From Tepidimonas charontis (GTDB taxonomy: Bacteria > Pseudomonadota > Gammaproteobacteria > Burkholderiales > Burkholderiaceae_C), in assembly GCF_007556685.1 (NCBI RefSeq), contig NZ_VJON01000009.1, positions 1 through 64,000 on the forward strand: a stretch of 64,000 bases of DNA, read 5' to 3'. A model generated the notes under the pieces. It searched no databases and had not been told where the DNA came from. It was given only the letters and a program-made list of their open reading frames with translations. The translations under genes and the position numbers were made by a program. This document shows, one piece after another, positions 56,351-64,000 of this stretch. The stretch's first letter is position 1. Every line of letters starts with the position of its first letter.

Positions 56351-58630
56351 GTGAACGCTCCATCCACTTCTTCCGCGCAACCCAGTTTGACCGTCACCAG
56401 CGTCGACCGCGCGATGCGTCGGCGGCTGCTCACGGACAAATGGTTTCGCATCCTCATGGTCGTCGGCGGCCTAGGTGTGATTGTGGCGATATCGGCGATC
56501 TTTTTTTATCTCGCCAGCGTCGTCGTGCCGCTGTTTCAGGAGCCGGAGATCGAGCGCCCACAGCGCTTCGCCGTTCCCGGCGACGCCACCCGCCCGGCGG
56601 TTACCCTCATCACCGACGAATTGCGTGAGCAGGTGCTGCGCGTGCAGCCGGACGCGCACATCATCGTGGTGCGCTATGACGACGGCCGCGAGCTGGGGCG
56701 CACCCGCGTGGCGCTGCCCGCAGGGGCCAAGCCGCTGTCGGCGGCCGTGGCCGACCGGGCCAGCGGGGTGTTCGCATTTGGGTTGGATGACGGCCGCGTG
56801 GTCGTGGCCAAAGCGGGCTTCAAAGTCAGCTTCGATGCGCAGAGTCGCCGGGTCATCGAGCCCGAGGTGGCTTACCCGGCTGGCTCCGATCCGATCGATC
56901 TCGGGGCCAATGGCCGCGCCTTGCAGCTGCTGGCCGTGCAGTCGAGCGAAAGCGGCACCACCGTGGCGGCCCTCACCGAGGACGGGCGGGTGTTGGTCAA
57001 CGGTATCGAGATCGAACGCAATCCGATCACAGGGGCCGAGTCGGTCAACAGCAATGGCGCTGAGCTGACGCCGACGCCCCCACAGGTGCGCCAGCTGCTC
57101 ATCGAATACAAGCAGCGTGAGTTGTATGTGTTGGCGGGCGCCAACGAACTGTGGCGCTACGACATCAGCGACAAGGCCAAACCCGAGTTGCTCGAAAAAG
57201 TGACGCTGACGGCCGCTGGCGAACGGGTTACGGCGTTGACCATGCTCTCCGGTGGCTTCTCCCTCATCGTTGGCACCGAACGCGGGGCGTTGGCGCAGTG
57301 GTTCCCCGTGCGCGAGGAGGGCACCCGCTTCAAGCTCACCCACATTCGTGACTTTCCGGCGATGCCGGCGGCGATCACGGCGCTGGAGCCCGAGCACCAT
57401 CGCAAGGGCTTCATGGCCGGCGACGCGCAGGGCCACCTGGGCAGTTACTTTGCCACCTCCAAGCGGTTGTTGTTCTTGCGCCGTCTGACCGAGCAGCCCA
57501 TCGTGGCGTTGGCCTATCCGCCGCGCGGCAACGGCTACATGGTCGAGGACGCCGGCGGACAGATGCACACGGCCATCGTGCACAACGACTACCCCGAGGT
57601 GTCTTTTTACGCCACCTGGCAGAAGGTGTGGTACGAAAGCTATGAGGAGCCGGCGTACGTGTGGCAATCGTCGGCGGCCAACGCCGACTTCGAGCCCAAG
57701 TTCAGCCTGGCGCCGCTGACCTACGGCACGCTCAAGGCTACTTTCTACGCCATGATGGTGGCCGTACCGCTGGCCATCTTGGGGGCGATCTACACCGCCT
57801 ATTTCATGTCGCCGCGCGTGCGTGGCATGGTCAAGCCGACGATCGAGGTCATGGAGGCCTTGCCGACCGTGATCTTGGGGTTTTTGGCCGGTCTGTGGCT
57901 GGCGCCATTCGTTGAAAACAATCTCGCCGGCGTGTTGCTGACCTTATTCACCTTCCCGTTGGCCTTCGTGCTGGCCGCGTGGCTGTTCCATCTGCTGCCC
58001 GAGTCACTGCGTCAACGCGTGCCGCCTGGGTGGGAGGCGGCGCTGTTGGTGCCAGTGACGATGGCGCAGATCTGGCTTTGTTTGACCATCGGCCACCCCC
58101 TCGAGGCGTGGCTGTTCGATGGCGATATGCCGAACTGGCTCAGCAACGTCGCCGGCATCACTTTCGAGCAACGCAACTCGCTGGTGGTGGGCATTGCGAT
58201 GGGCTTTGCGGTGACGCCGACCATTTTCTCGATTGCCGAAGACGCGGTTTTTTCGGTGCCCAAGCATCTGACCACCGGCTCGCTGGCGCTGGGGGCGACA
58301 CCCTGGCAAACTTTGTGGCGCGTGGTGCTGCTGACCGCAAGCCCCGGCATTTTCTCCGCCGTAATGATCGGTTTGGGGCGGGCGGTCGGTGAGACGATGA
58401 TCGTGCTGATGGCCACCGGCAACACCGCGGTAATGGACTTTAGCATCTTCACCGGCTTTCGCACGCTGGCGGCCAACATCGGCGTCGAAATGCCCGAGGC
58501 CGGCGTGGGCGAGACCCACTACCGACTGTTGTTCTTGTCGGCCTTGGTGCTGTTCGGCTTCACGTTCGTGGTCAACACCGCGGCCGAGCTGGTACGGCAG
58601 AAGCTGCGCGAGCGCTACCAAACCATCTGA
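56351..58630 (+). CDS. pstC: Phosphate ABC transporter permease PstC, enlarged periplasmic domain
   Basis: A 759-residue permease, over twice the size of E. coli PstC. After the first membrane helix (ILMVVGGLGVIVAISAIFFY, ~residues 37-56) comes a ~370-residue periplasmic domain with beta-propeller-like repeats (VVVAKAGFKVSFDAQSRRVI and others). From ~460 on is the permease domain with LKATFYAMMVAVPLAILGAI, VMEALPTVILGFLAGLWLAP, the EAA loop [20 protein letters not shown] and AVGETMIVLMATGNTAVMDF. The same enlarged form is known in pseudomonads and Burkholderiales. The start is GTG 56351; GTG 56309 or ATG near 56414 are alternatives. It is followed by pstA after 21 bp. Confidence 0.92.
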   Translation: MNAPSTSSAQPSLTVTSVDRAMRRRLLTDKWFRILMVVGGLGVIVAISAIFFYLASVVVPLFQEPEIERPQRFAVPGDATRPAVTLITDELREQVLRVQPDAHIIVVRYDDGRELGRTRVALPAGAKPLSAAVADRASGVFAFGLDDGRVVVAKAGFKVSFDAQSRRVIEPEVAYPAGSDPIDLGANGRALQLLAVQSSESGTTVAALTEDGRVLVNGIEIERNPITGAESVNSNGAELTPTPPQVRQLLIEYKQRELYVLAGANELWRYDISDKAKPELLEKVTLTAAGERVTALTMLSGGFSLIVGTERGALAQWFPVREEGTRFKLTHIRDFPAMPAAITALEPEHHRKGFMAGDAQGHLGSYFATSKRLLFLRRLTEQPIVALAYPPRGNGYMVEDAGGQMHTAIVHNDYPEVSFYATWQKVWYESYEEPAYVWQSSAANADFEPKFSLAPLTYGTLKATFYAMMVAVPLAILGAIYTAYFMSPRVRGMVKPTIEVMEALPTVILGFLAGLWLAPFVENNLAGVLLTLFTFPLAFVLAAWLFHLLPESLRQRVPPGWEAALLVPVTMAQIWLCLTIGHPLEAWLFDGDMPNWLSNVAGITFEQRNSLVVGIAMGFAVTPTIFSIAEDAVFSVPKHLTTGSLALGATPWQTLWRVVLLTASPGIFSAVMIGLGRAVGETMIVLMATGNTAVMDFSIFTGFRTLAANIGVEMPEAGVGETHYRLLFLSALVLFGFTFVVNTAAELVRQKLRERYQTI

Positions 58631-58651
58631 GACGGGCCGTTGGCGGAAAAG

Positions 58652-60310
58652 ATGAGCATGAAAGATTGGTTCAAGTCGGGCTCGCCCTGGATTTGGTTGA
58701 CCGCCGGGGCGGTGGCGCTGTGCGTTTTGGCGGTGGCCGGCGTGCTGTGGATATCGGCGGCGCGCGGGTTGACGCATTTTTGGCCGCGCGCGGTGGCGGA
58801 GACGACGTTTCGCGACGGCGAGCGCCAGGTACGCGTCATTGGCGAGTTGCGCGACACCGAAGAGGTGGCGGTGCGGCGCCTGCGCGAAGCAGGCTTTCAA
58901 ATCGACACCCAGGCGGCGTTCGTGGATCGGGTGCTCATCAAGCTGGGCAATCGGGACCTGACCGGGCAGGATTTTCGCTGGTATCCGCGTCCCTTGCTCG
59001 GCGAGCTGTCCTACCCACAAGATATCCTGACGGTGGAGCGGCACGAGTGGGGCAATGCCTACGGGCACCTGAAGGCCGTCAAGGAAGCCGAGCAAATCGT
59101 CGCCGAAGGCGCCACGGCCTGGCCCGCGCTGGTCGAGCGCGTGCAGCGGGCGCAGCGTCTGTTCGCCGAGATCTACCGCATCGAAAAATTCGATATCGGC
59201 GACATCAACTACCGTATCGAACAATTGCGCCTGCGCCAGCGCAAGGCCGAGCTGCGCGGCGAGTTGACCGATGCGCTGAAAGCCGATTTGGAGCGCCAGC
59301 GGGAAGCCTTGCAGGCGCAGTTTACCACCTTGCAAGAGCGTCTGCAGCGTCTGCGCGACGACATCGGGCGCGATACGGTGGTGTTGGAAGTCGCTGACGG
59401 CAGCGATATCGAAATCAAGCTCGCGCTGGTGGCCGACGTCTATCGGCCCAATGCGATGAGCGTCGCAGAAAAAATCGGCCACTATTTCCGCAAGGCGTGG
59501 GAATTTTTGCGCGACGACCCGCGAGAGGCCAATACCGAGGGCGGGATCTTCCCGGCCATCTTCGGCACCATGACGATGGTGCTGGTGATGTCGGTGTTCG
59601 TGACGCCGTTTGGCATCATGGCCGCGATCTACATGCGCGAATACGCGCGCCAGGGACCGCTGATCCGCATCATCCGTATCTCGGTCAACAATCTGGCGGG
59701 GGTGCCATCGATCGTCTACGGGGTGTTCGGTCTGGGGTTCTTCGTGTACCTGCTGGGCGGCAACATCGACCGCTTGTTCTACCCGGAGGCGCTACCCGCG
59801 CCCACCTTCGGTACGCCGGGCTTGCTGTGGGCGTCGCTGACGCTGGCCATTTTGACGCTGCCGGTGGTGATCGTCGCCACCGAGGAGGGGCTGGCGCGCG
59901 TGCCGCGCTCGGTGCGCGAAGGCAGCTTGGCCTTGGGTGCCACCAAAGCCGAGACCTTGTTGCGCACGGTGTTGCCGATGGCCAGCCCGGCGATGATGAC
60001 CGGCCTCATTCTGGCCGTGGCCCGCGCCGCGGGGGAGGTCGCACCGCTGATGTTGGTGGGGGTGGTCAAGCTCGCGCCGGCGCTGCCCATCGACGGCTAT
60101 CCGCCGTTCATCCATTTGGATCGCAAGTTCATGCACTTGGGGTTCCATATCTATGACGTCGGCTTCCAGAGCCCGAACGTCGAGGCCGCGCGCCCAGTGG
60201 TGTATGCGACCGCGCTGCTGTTGGTCGTTCTCATCATGGTGCTGAATTTGACGGCGATTTATTTGCGCAACCGGCTGCGTGAGAAATATCGCGGCTTGGA
60301 AGGCGTCTAA
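58652..60310 (+). CDS. pstA: Phosphate ABC transporter permease PstA, enlarged periplasmic domain
   Basis: A 552-residue permease; ordinary PstA has about 300. The first helix ([20 protein letters not shown]) is followed by a ~250-residue periplasmic insert containing an acidic/basic coiled coil ([20 protein letters not shown]). The permease core begins near 295 with [20 protein letters not shown], then [20 protein letters not shown], the EAA loop [20 protein letters not shown] and [20 protein letters not shown]. The start at 58652 has GGCGGAAAAG just before it; ATG 58658 is also possible. The insert matches the enlarged PstC in the same operon, so the two probably pair. Confidence 0.93.
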   Translation: MSMKDWFKSGSPWIWLTAGAVALCVLAVAGVLWISAARGLTHFWPRAVAETTFRDGERQVRVIGELRDTEEVAVRRLREAGFQIDTQAAFVDRVLIKLGNRDLTGQDFRWYPRPLLGELSYPQDILTVERHEWGNAYGHLKAVKEAEQIVAEGATAWPALVERVQRAQRLFAEIYRIEKFDIGDINYRIEQLRLRQRKAELRGELTDALKADLERQREALQAQFTTLQERLQRLRDDIGRDTVVLEVADGSDIEIKLALVADVYRPNAMSVAEKIGHYFRKAWEFLRDDPREANTEGGIFPAIFGTMTMVLVMSVFVTPFGIMAAIYMREYARQGPLIRIIRISVNNLAGVPSIVYGVFGLGFFVYLLGGNIDRLFYPEALPAPTFGTPGLLWASLTLAILTLPVVIVATEEGLARVPRSVREGSLALGATKAETLLRTVLPMASPAMMTGLILAVARAAGEVAPLMLVGVVKLAPALPIDGYPPFIHLDRKFMHLGFHIYDVGFQSPNVEAARPVVYATALLLVVLIMVLNLTAIYLRNRLREKYRGLEGV

Positions 60311-60339
60311 ACGGATTACGAATCGATCAGGCTCCTCAC

Positions 60340-61161
60340 ATGAACGACTCGACCACTTTCGTCCAAACCAACGTCAGCTTTCACCGCGCCCCGCCACTGG
60401 AGTCGTTGCCAGCGGCGCTGGAGGTCAAGCGCCTCAATCTGTGGTACGGCGACAAGCATGCATTGCATGACATTTCGATGACGATTCCCAAAGGGCAAGT
60501 GGTTGCTTTCATTGGCCCCAGCGGCTGCGGCAAGTCCACTTTGCTGCGCTGCTTCAACCGCATGAACGACCTCGTCGACAATTGCCGCATCGAGGGCGAG
60601 ATCTTGCACGAAGGCGTCAATATCTACGATCGCTCGGTCAACGTCGCTCAGCTGCGCCGGCGCATCGGCATGGTGTTTCAAAAGCCCAATCCTTTTCCGA
60701 AGTCGATCTACGAAAACGTCGCCTACGGCTTGCGCTTGCTCGGCGTCAAAAAGAAGTCCTACATCGATGAAGTGGTGGAAAAGTCGCTGCGCGGCGCCGC
60801 GCTGTGGGACGAAGTCAAGGACCGCCTTGACGCCAACGGTCTGAGTCTGTCGGGCGGGCAACAGCAGCGGCTGGTCATCGCGCGCGCCATTGCGCTGGAG
60901 CCCGATGTGCTGTTGCTCGACGAGCCATGCTCGGCCTTGGACCCGATTTCGACCGCCAAGATCGAGGAGCTGCTCATCGAACTCAAGAGCAAGTACACCA
61001 TCGTCATCGTCACCCACAACATGCAACAGGCCGCGCGGGTGTCCGACTACACGGCCTACATGTACCTGGGCGAGCTCATCGAATACAGCCCCACGCGCGA
61101 GCTGTTCATGACGCCGCGCCGCAAAGAAACCGAGGACTACATCACCGGCCGCTTCGGCTGA
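60340..61161 (+). CDS. pstB: Phosphate ABC transporter ATPase PstB
   Basis: A 273-residue ATPase driving phosphate import. Walker [21 protein letters not shown] is near 50-69, the Q-loop [20 protein letters not shown] follows, the signature is [20 protein letters not shown], and Walker B is [20 protein letters not shown]. The H-loop is [16 protein letters not shown]. The length is normal. phoU, which often follows pstB, is not present; an HD-GYP gene follows after 103 bp. Confidence 0.97.
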   Translation: MNDSTTFVQTNVSFHRAPPLESLPAALEVKRLNLWYGDKHALHDISMTIPKGQVVAFIGPSGCGKSTLLRCFNRMNDLVDNCRIEGEILHEGVNIYDRSVNVAQLRRRIGMVFQKPNPFPKSIYENVAYGLRLLGVKKKSYIDEVVEKSLRGAALWDEVKDRLDANGLSLSGGQQQRLVIARAIALEPDVLLLDEPCSALDPISTAKIEELLIELKSKYTIVIVTHNMQQAARVSDYTAYMYLGELIEYSPTRELFMTPRRKETEDYITGRFG

Positions 61162-61202
61162 GTGCTGGCGTGGCCGGTTCGGCGGCGCGCCAACGCGTGC
61201 CC

Positions 61203-61221
61203 GGCGCCGTCAAGCGGCGCC
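61203..61221 (+). terminator. Hairpin after pstB
   Basis: GGCGCCG (61203-61209) pairs with CGGCGCC (61215-61221) over a 5-base loop. It lies 41 bp beyond the pstB stop and 44 bp before the HD-GYP start. There is no T-run. It may end the pst transcript. Confidence 0.35.
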
Positions 61222-61264
61222 CCCGTGGGCGCGGGCGCAGCACGCTATGATCCGTGGTGCATCT

Positions 61265-62524
61265 ATGGCCGACACCACGCTCAAGCGCATTCCCGTCGAG
61301 CAGGTGCGCCTGGGTATGTTCATCCACGGCTTCGCGGGCTCGTGGTTGGATCATCCCTTCTGGCGCAGCCGCTTTTTGCTCGAAGACCCTCAAGATCTCG
61401 AACTGATCCGCGCCAGCGCCGTGCGTGAGGTCTGGATCGACATCAGCCAGGGGGTCGATGTGGCTGCCGAGGAGGCACCGGCGCCGACCGCGGTCGACGC
61501 GTCGATGCCGCCAGCCCAAGACAGCCCCGACACCGGCTCGCGGGTGCGGGACGTGACCCCGAGCAGCCAGGCCGTGGAGCTGCAGCGCGCCGCGCGGCTG
61601 CTCAAGCAGGCGCGTGGCGCGGTGGCCAGCATGTTCGAGGAAGCGCGCATGGGTCGCGCCATCGACCAGCAGGTGGCGCGCGCGGTGGCCGAGGAAATCG
61701 CCGATTCGGTGACTCGCAATGGCGGCGCCTTGATCAGCTTGGCGCGGCTCAAAACCGCCGACGACTACACCTATATGCACTCGGTGGCGGTGTGCGCGCT
61801 GATGGTGGCGCTGGCGCGTCAGCTCGGGCTGTCCGAGCCAGAGGTGCGGGCGGCCGGCTTTGCCGGTTTGCTGCACGACATCGGCAAGATGGACATCCCG
61901 CTGGTGATTCTGAACAAGCCCGGGCGCCTGACCGAGGAGGAATACGCCATCGTGCGCGAGCATCCGCGCCGGGGCTGGGAGCGTTTGCGCGCTGCGGGCA
62001 TCGTCGAGGAGCCGACCCTGGACGTGTGTCTGCACCACCACGAGCGCATCGATGGCACCGGTTATCCCGACCGTCTGAGCGGCGAGGCCATCACGCTGAT
62101 GGCGCGCATGGGCGCGGTGTGTGACGTCTACGATGCCATCACCTCCAACCGGCCGTACAAGGCGGGTTGGGATCCGGCTGAGTCCCTCAAGCGCATGGCT
62201 TCGTGGCAGGGGCATTTCGATGCGCGCATCGTTCAGGCTTTCGTACGCAGCTTGGGCATCTATCCAGTGGGCTCGCTGGTGCGGCTGAGCAATCAGCGCC
62301 TGGCGGTGGTGGTGGAGCAGTCGTCGCACTCATTGCTCAAACCCATCGTGAAGACCGTTTTTTCCCTGCGCAGTCAAGAACGGTTGGTTCCGCAGCGTAT
62401 CGATCTGTCGGCGCCGGGCTGCACCGTCAGCATCGAGCAGCGCGAAGACCCCAGCCAGTGGCACATTCCCGACCTGGACGAAATCTGGTCTGGCATTCCC
62501 GGGCTGCGGCGCGAGAGGGCGTAG
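61265..62524 (+). CDS. HD-GYP domain cyclic-di-GMP phosphodiesterase
   Basis: A 419-residue protein with an N-terminal DUF3391 segment (LKRIPVEQVRLGMFIHGFAG, residues ~5-60), an Ala/Pro linker, then an HD-GYP domain (~145-330). Motifs are DDYTYMHSVAVCALMVALAR, AGLLHDIGKMDIPLVILNKP (HD), EHPRRGWERLRAAG, CLHHHERIDGTGYPDRLSGE (the HHExxDGxGYP signature) and ICDVYDAITSNRPY-type sequence (CDVYDAITSNRPYKAGW). All metal-binding residues are present, so it should hydrolyse c-di-GMP. ATG 61265 is preferred; 61247 adds six residues. Confidence 0.93.
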   Translation: MADTTLKRIPVEQVRLGMFIHGFAGSWLDHPFWRSRFLLEDPQDLELIRASAVREVWIDISQGVDVAAEEAPAPTAVDASMPPAQDSPDTGSRVRDVTPSSQAVELQRAARLLKQARGAVASMFEEARMGRAIDQQVARAVAEEIADSVTRNGGALISLARLKTADDYTYMHSVAVCALMVALARQLGLSEPEVRAAGFAGLLHDIGKMDIPLVILNKPGRLTEEEYAIVREHPRRGWERLRAAGIVEEPTLDVCLHHHERIDGTGYPDRLSGEAITLMARMGAVCDVYDAITSNRPYKAGWDPAESLKRMASWQGHFDARIVQAFVRSLGIYPVGSLVRLSNQRLAVVVEQSSHSLLKPIVKTVFSLRSQERLVPQRIDLSAPGCTVSIEQREDPSQWHIPDLDEIWSGIPGLRRERA

Positions 62525-62552
62525 GTGCGCTGCGGCACGCGGCGCAGCTCGG

Positions 62553-63470
62553 TCACAAGGGTTCGAGCGCAGCGGCGGCGGCGTCGCGCAGCGCCTGTGT
62601 CAAGCGCGCCAGCACATCCGATGCCAGGTTCCAGCAATGCCAATACAAGGGCACGGTGTAGCGCGCATCGGGGCAGACATCGACCAGCGTGCCCTCATCC
62701 AGGGCTGACTGCGCCACCAAGCGCGGCACCACCGTCACGCCCCAGCCGGCGCGCGCGGCGCGCACCTGCCCTTCGGAGGACGGTACGTAGCACTGCTGCA
62801 GTCTCACTTGCGTCAGGCCAAACGCATGGCAGACGAAATCGCGCTGCAAGTCATCCTTGCGGTTGAAGGCGACGAAGGTCACGCGGTGAAAGTTGTGGCG
62901 CGTCAGTCGTCCCTGCAAGGTCGTGCTCGCAAACGCTGGGCTGGCCACGGCGACATAGGCCATGCGCCCCAGCGGCTCGAGTCGACAGCCGCGCAGTGGC
63001 TGCGCCAGCGTCGTCACGCAGCCCATTACCTGGCCCTCGCGCAGCCATTCGTGCGTGAAGTCCTGATCGTCGTGAATGATCTCCAGCGGCACGCCGTCCT
63101 GCACCAGAGGGGTGATGGCCGGCAGCGCCCAGCTGGCGATGCTGTCGGCGTTGATCGCCACCGAGATACGTCCCTCGTCGCGCGGGCGACGTGCCAACGT
63201 GGGGGCGAGCTCGCGCAAATCGTGTTCCAGGTCGACGCGCAGCAGCCGCAGCATCTTGGCATGCTTGATGAGCAACTGCCCCGCTGGCGTCGGCTTGATG
63301 GGGCGGCTGCGCACCAACAGCACGGTGCCCACCTGGGCTTCCAGCGCACGCAAGCGCTGCGATACCGCCGACTGCGTGATCGACAGCCGCTGCGCGGCGC
63401 GCTCGAAGCCGCCTTCTTCGACGATGGCCGCCAAGCACTCCAGCGCGTCGGGGTCGAAGAGAGGTGTCAT
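62553..63470 (-). CDS. argP: ArgP/IciA-type LysR regulator
   Basis: A 305-residue LysR-type regulator of the ArgP subgroup. The N-terminal HTH is PDALECLAAIVEEGGFERAA then SITQSAVSQRLRALE. The effector domain has ISVAINADSIASWALPAITP, the form typical of ArgP, which senses lysine and arginine and controls amino-acid exporters. It is divergent from the D-amino-acid dehydrogenase gene across 166 bp, so that gene or an exporter elsewhere may be a target. Confidence 0.9.
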   Translation of the reverse strand: MTPLFDPDALECLAAIVEEGGFERAAQRLSITQSAVSQRLRALEAQVGTVLLVRSRPIKPTPAGQLLIKHAKMLRLLRVDLEHDLRELAPTLARRPRDEGRISVAINADSIASWALPAITPLVQDGVPLEIIHDDQDFTHEWLREGQVMGCVTTLAQPLRGCRLEPLGRMAYVAVASPAFASTTLQGRLTRHNFHRVTFVAFNRKDDLQRDFVCHAFGLTQVRLQQCYVPSSEGQVRAARAGWGVTVVPRLVAQSALDEGTLVDVCPDARYTVPLYWHCWNLASDVLARLTQALRDAAAAALEPL

Positions 63471-63636
63471 GCTGGCCGCTCCATAAGTACAACTGATGTT
63501 ACCGCCGTTTCGTCAATCGTGCTTTATTTCTTTGCCTTCTTCCCGCACACTCGCGGTGGATGACGGCTGGGGTGAGCATGTGCAGCGGCGTGGCCGCGCG
63601 GGCCGCCGCAGCCGCGCCTGATGAGGAGATCAGACG

Positions 63637-64000
63637 ATGCGAGTGGTGGTTTTGGGGGCGGGCATCATCGGCACTTCGACGGCCTGGCACCTGTTGCAGC
63701 GCGGGCACGAGGTGGTGTTGGTGGATCGCCAGCCCGACGCGGCGTTGGAGACCAGCTTTGCCAACGCGGCGCAGATTTCGGTGAGCTATTGCGAGCCCTG
63801 GGCCAACCGGCAGGCGCCGCTGAAGGCGCTGAAGTGGATGTTCGACAAGCAGGCGCCGCTGCTGTGGCGGCCTCGGCTCGACGTGGCGCAGTGGCGCTGG
63901 CTGCTGCAGTTTCTGGGGCAGTGTAATGACCGTGCCTTCGAGCGCAACGTGGCGCAACTGGTGGCGCTGGGCGCCTACAGCCACGCCACGCTCAAGCAGA
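63637..64000 (+). CDS. dadA: D-amino-acid dehydrogenase, N-terminal part (cut by window end)
   Basis: The first ~121 residues of a FAD-dependent D-amino-acid dehydrogenase, which oxidises D-alanine and others to keto acids. It starts MRVVVLGAGIIGTSTAWHLL (FAD-binding GxGxxG), then EVVLVDRQPDAALETSFANA and AQISVSYCEPWANRQAPLKA, the DadA pattern. The ribosome-binding site GAGGAGA is at ~63622-63628. The gene continues past the window. A regulator of the ArgP type is divergent. Confidence 0.92.
   Translation, partial: MRVVVLGAGIIGTSTAWHLLQRGHEVVLVDRQPDAALETSFANAAQISVSYCEPWANRQAPLKALKWMFDKQAPLLWRPRLDVAQWRWLLQFLGQCNDRAFERNVAQLVALGAYSHATLKQ

Overview
The window is high-GC bacterial DNA with dense, short-spaced operons. 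It encodes thiL-nudix-pgpA, an MFS gene beside ssb, murU-pepP, GTP-type pckG, modABC, a 3-hydroxybenzoate/gentisate cluster and a pst operon with enlarged permeases. Gene content and protein style point to a betaproteobacterium of the order Burkholderiales, probably Comamonadaceae-like. This is inference; there is no rRNA or tRNA gene in the window to confirm it.

Bases 1-16016 are an accessory defence island. It opens with the end of a frameshifted IS5-type element (1-373). Next comes a type I Wadjet plasmid-defence locus, jetABCD (511-7278), whose SMC-like jetC carries two in-frame stop codons (TAG at 3116, TGA at 4988) and no frameshift. A two-gene unit of unknown function follows: a HIRAN-domain protein overlapping a membrane protein (7391-8949). 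The island then has a type III restriction-modification system. Its mod gene (9215-10819) is followed by a DUF4160/DUF2442 pair, then by an IS481-family remnant split by a complete 1325-bp IS5/IS1182-like element, and only then by res (13290-16016).

From 16.1 kb the window looks like core genome with metabolic operons: a PBP4-type carboxypeptidase; a gentisate-pathway operon (3-hydroxybenzoate 6-hydroxylase, gentisate dioxygenase, fumarylpyruvate hydrolase, degenerate GGDEF protein) read away from a divergent MarR gene; proA; a two-gene operon behind a Fur-box-like site; mnmA converging on modCBA; a TauE/SafE exporter; ssb; an MFS transporter; a chemotaxis receptor with an extra C-terminal Cache-like domain; rpe; a Gcr-type recombinase; thiL-nudix-pgpA-cinA; a SEC-C protein; an EF-hand protein; and a Lon-like protease.

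The segment 45.2-49.4 kb holds a GDSL lipoprotein esterase, a MOSC protein, pepP and murU. A diverged second copy of the last ~116 bp of pepP sits on the far side of the esterase, which is a scar of recombination. Then come pckG with a long leader, a small membrane protein, a LysR regulator, a metallophosphoesterase and the phosphate operon pstS-lipoprotein-pstC-pstA-pstB. A Pho box lies inside the 3' end of the phosphoesterase gene, and a hairpin plus T-run lies between the lipoprotein gene and pstC. An HD-GYP phosphodiesterase follows. The window ends with an ArgP-type regulator divergent from a truncated D-amino-acid dehydrogenase gene.
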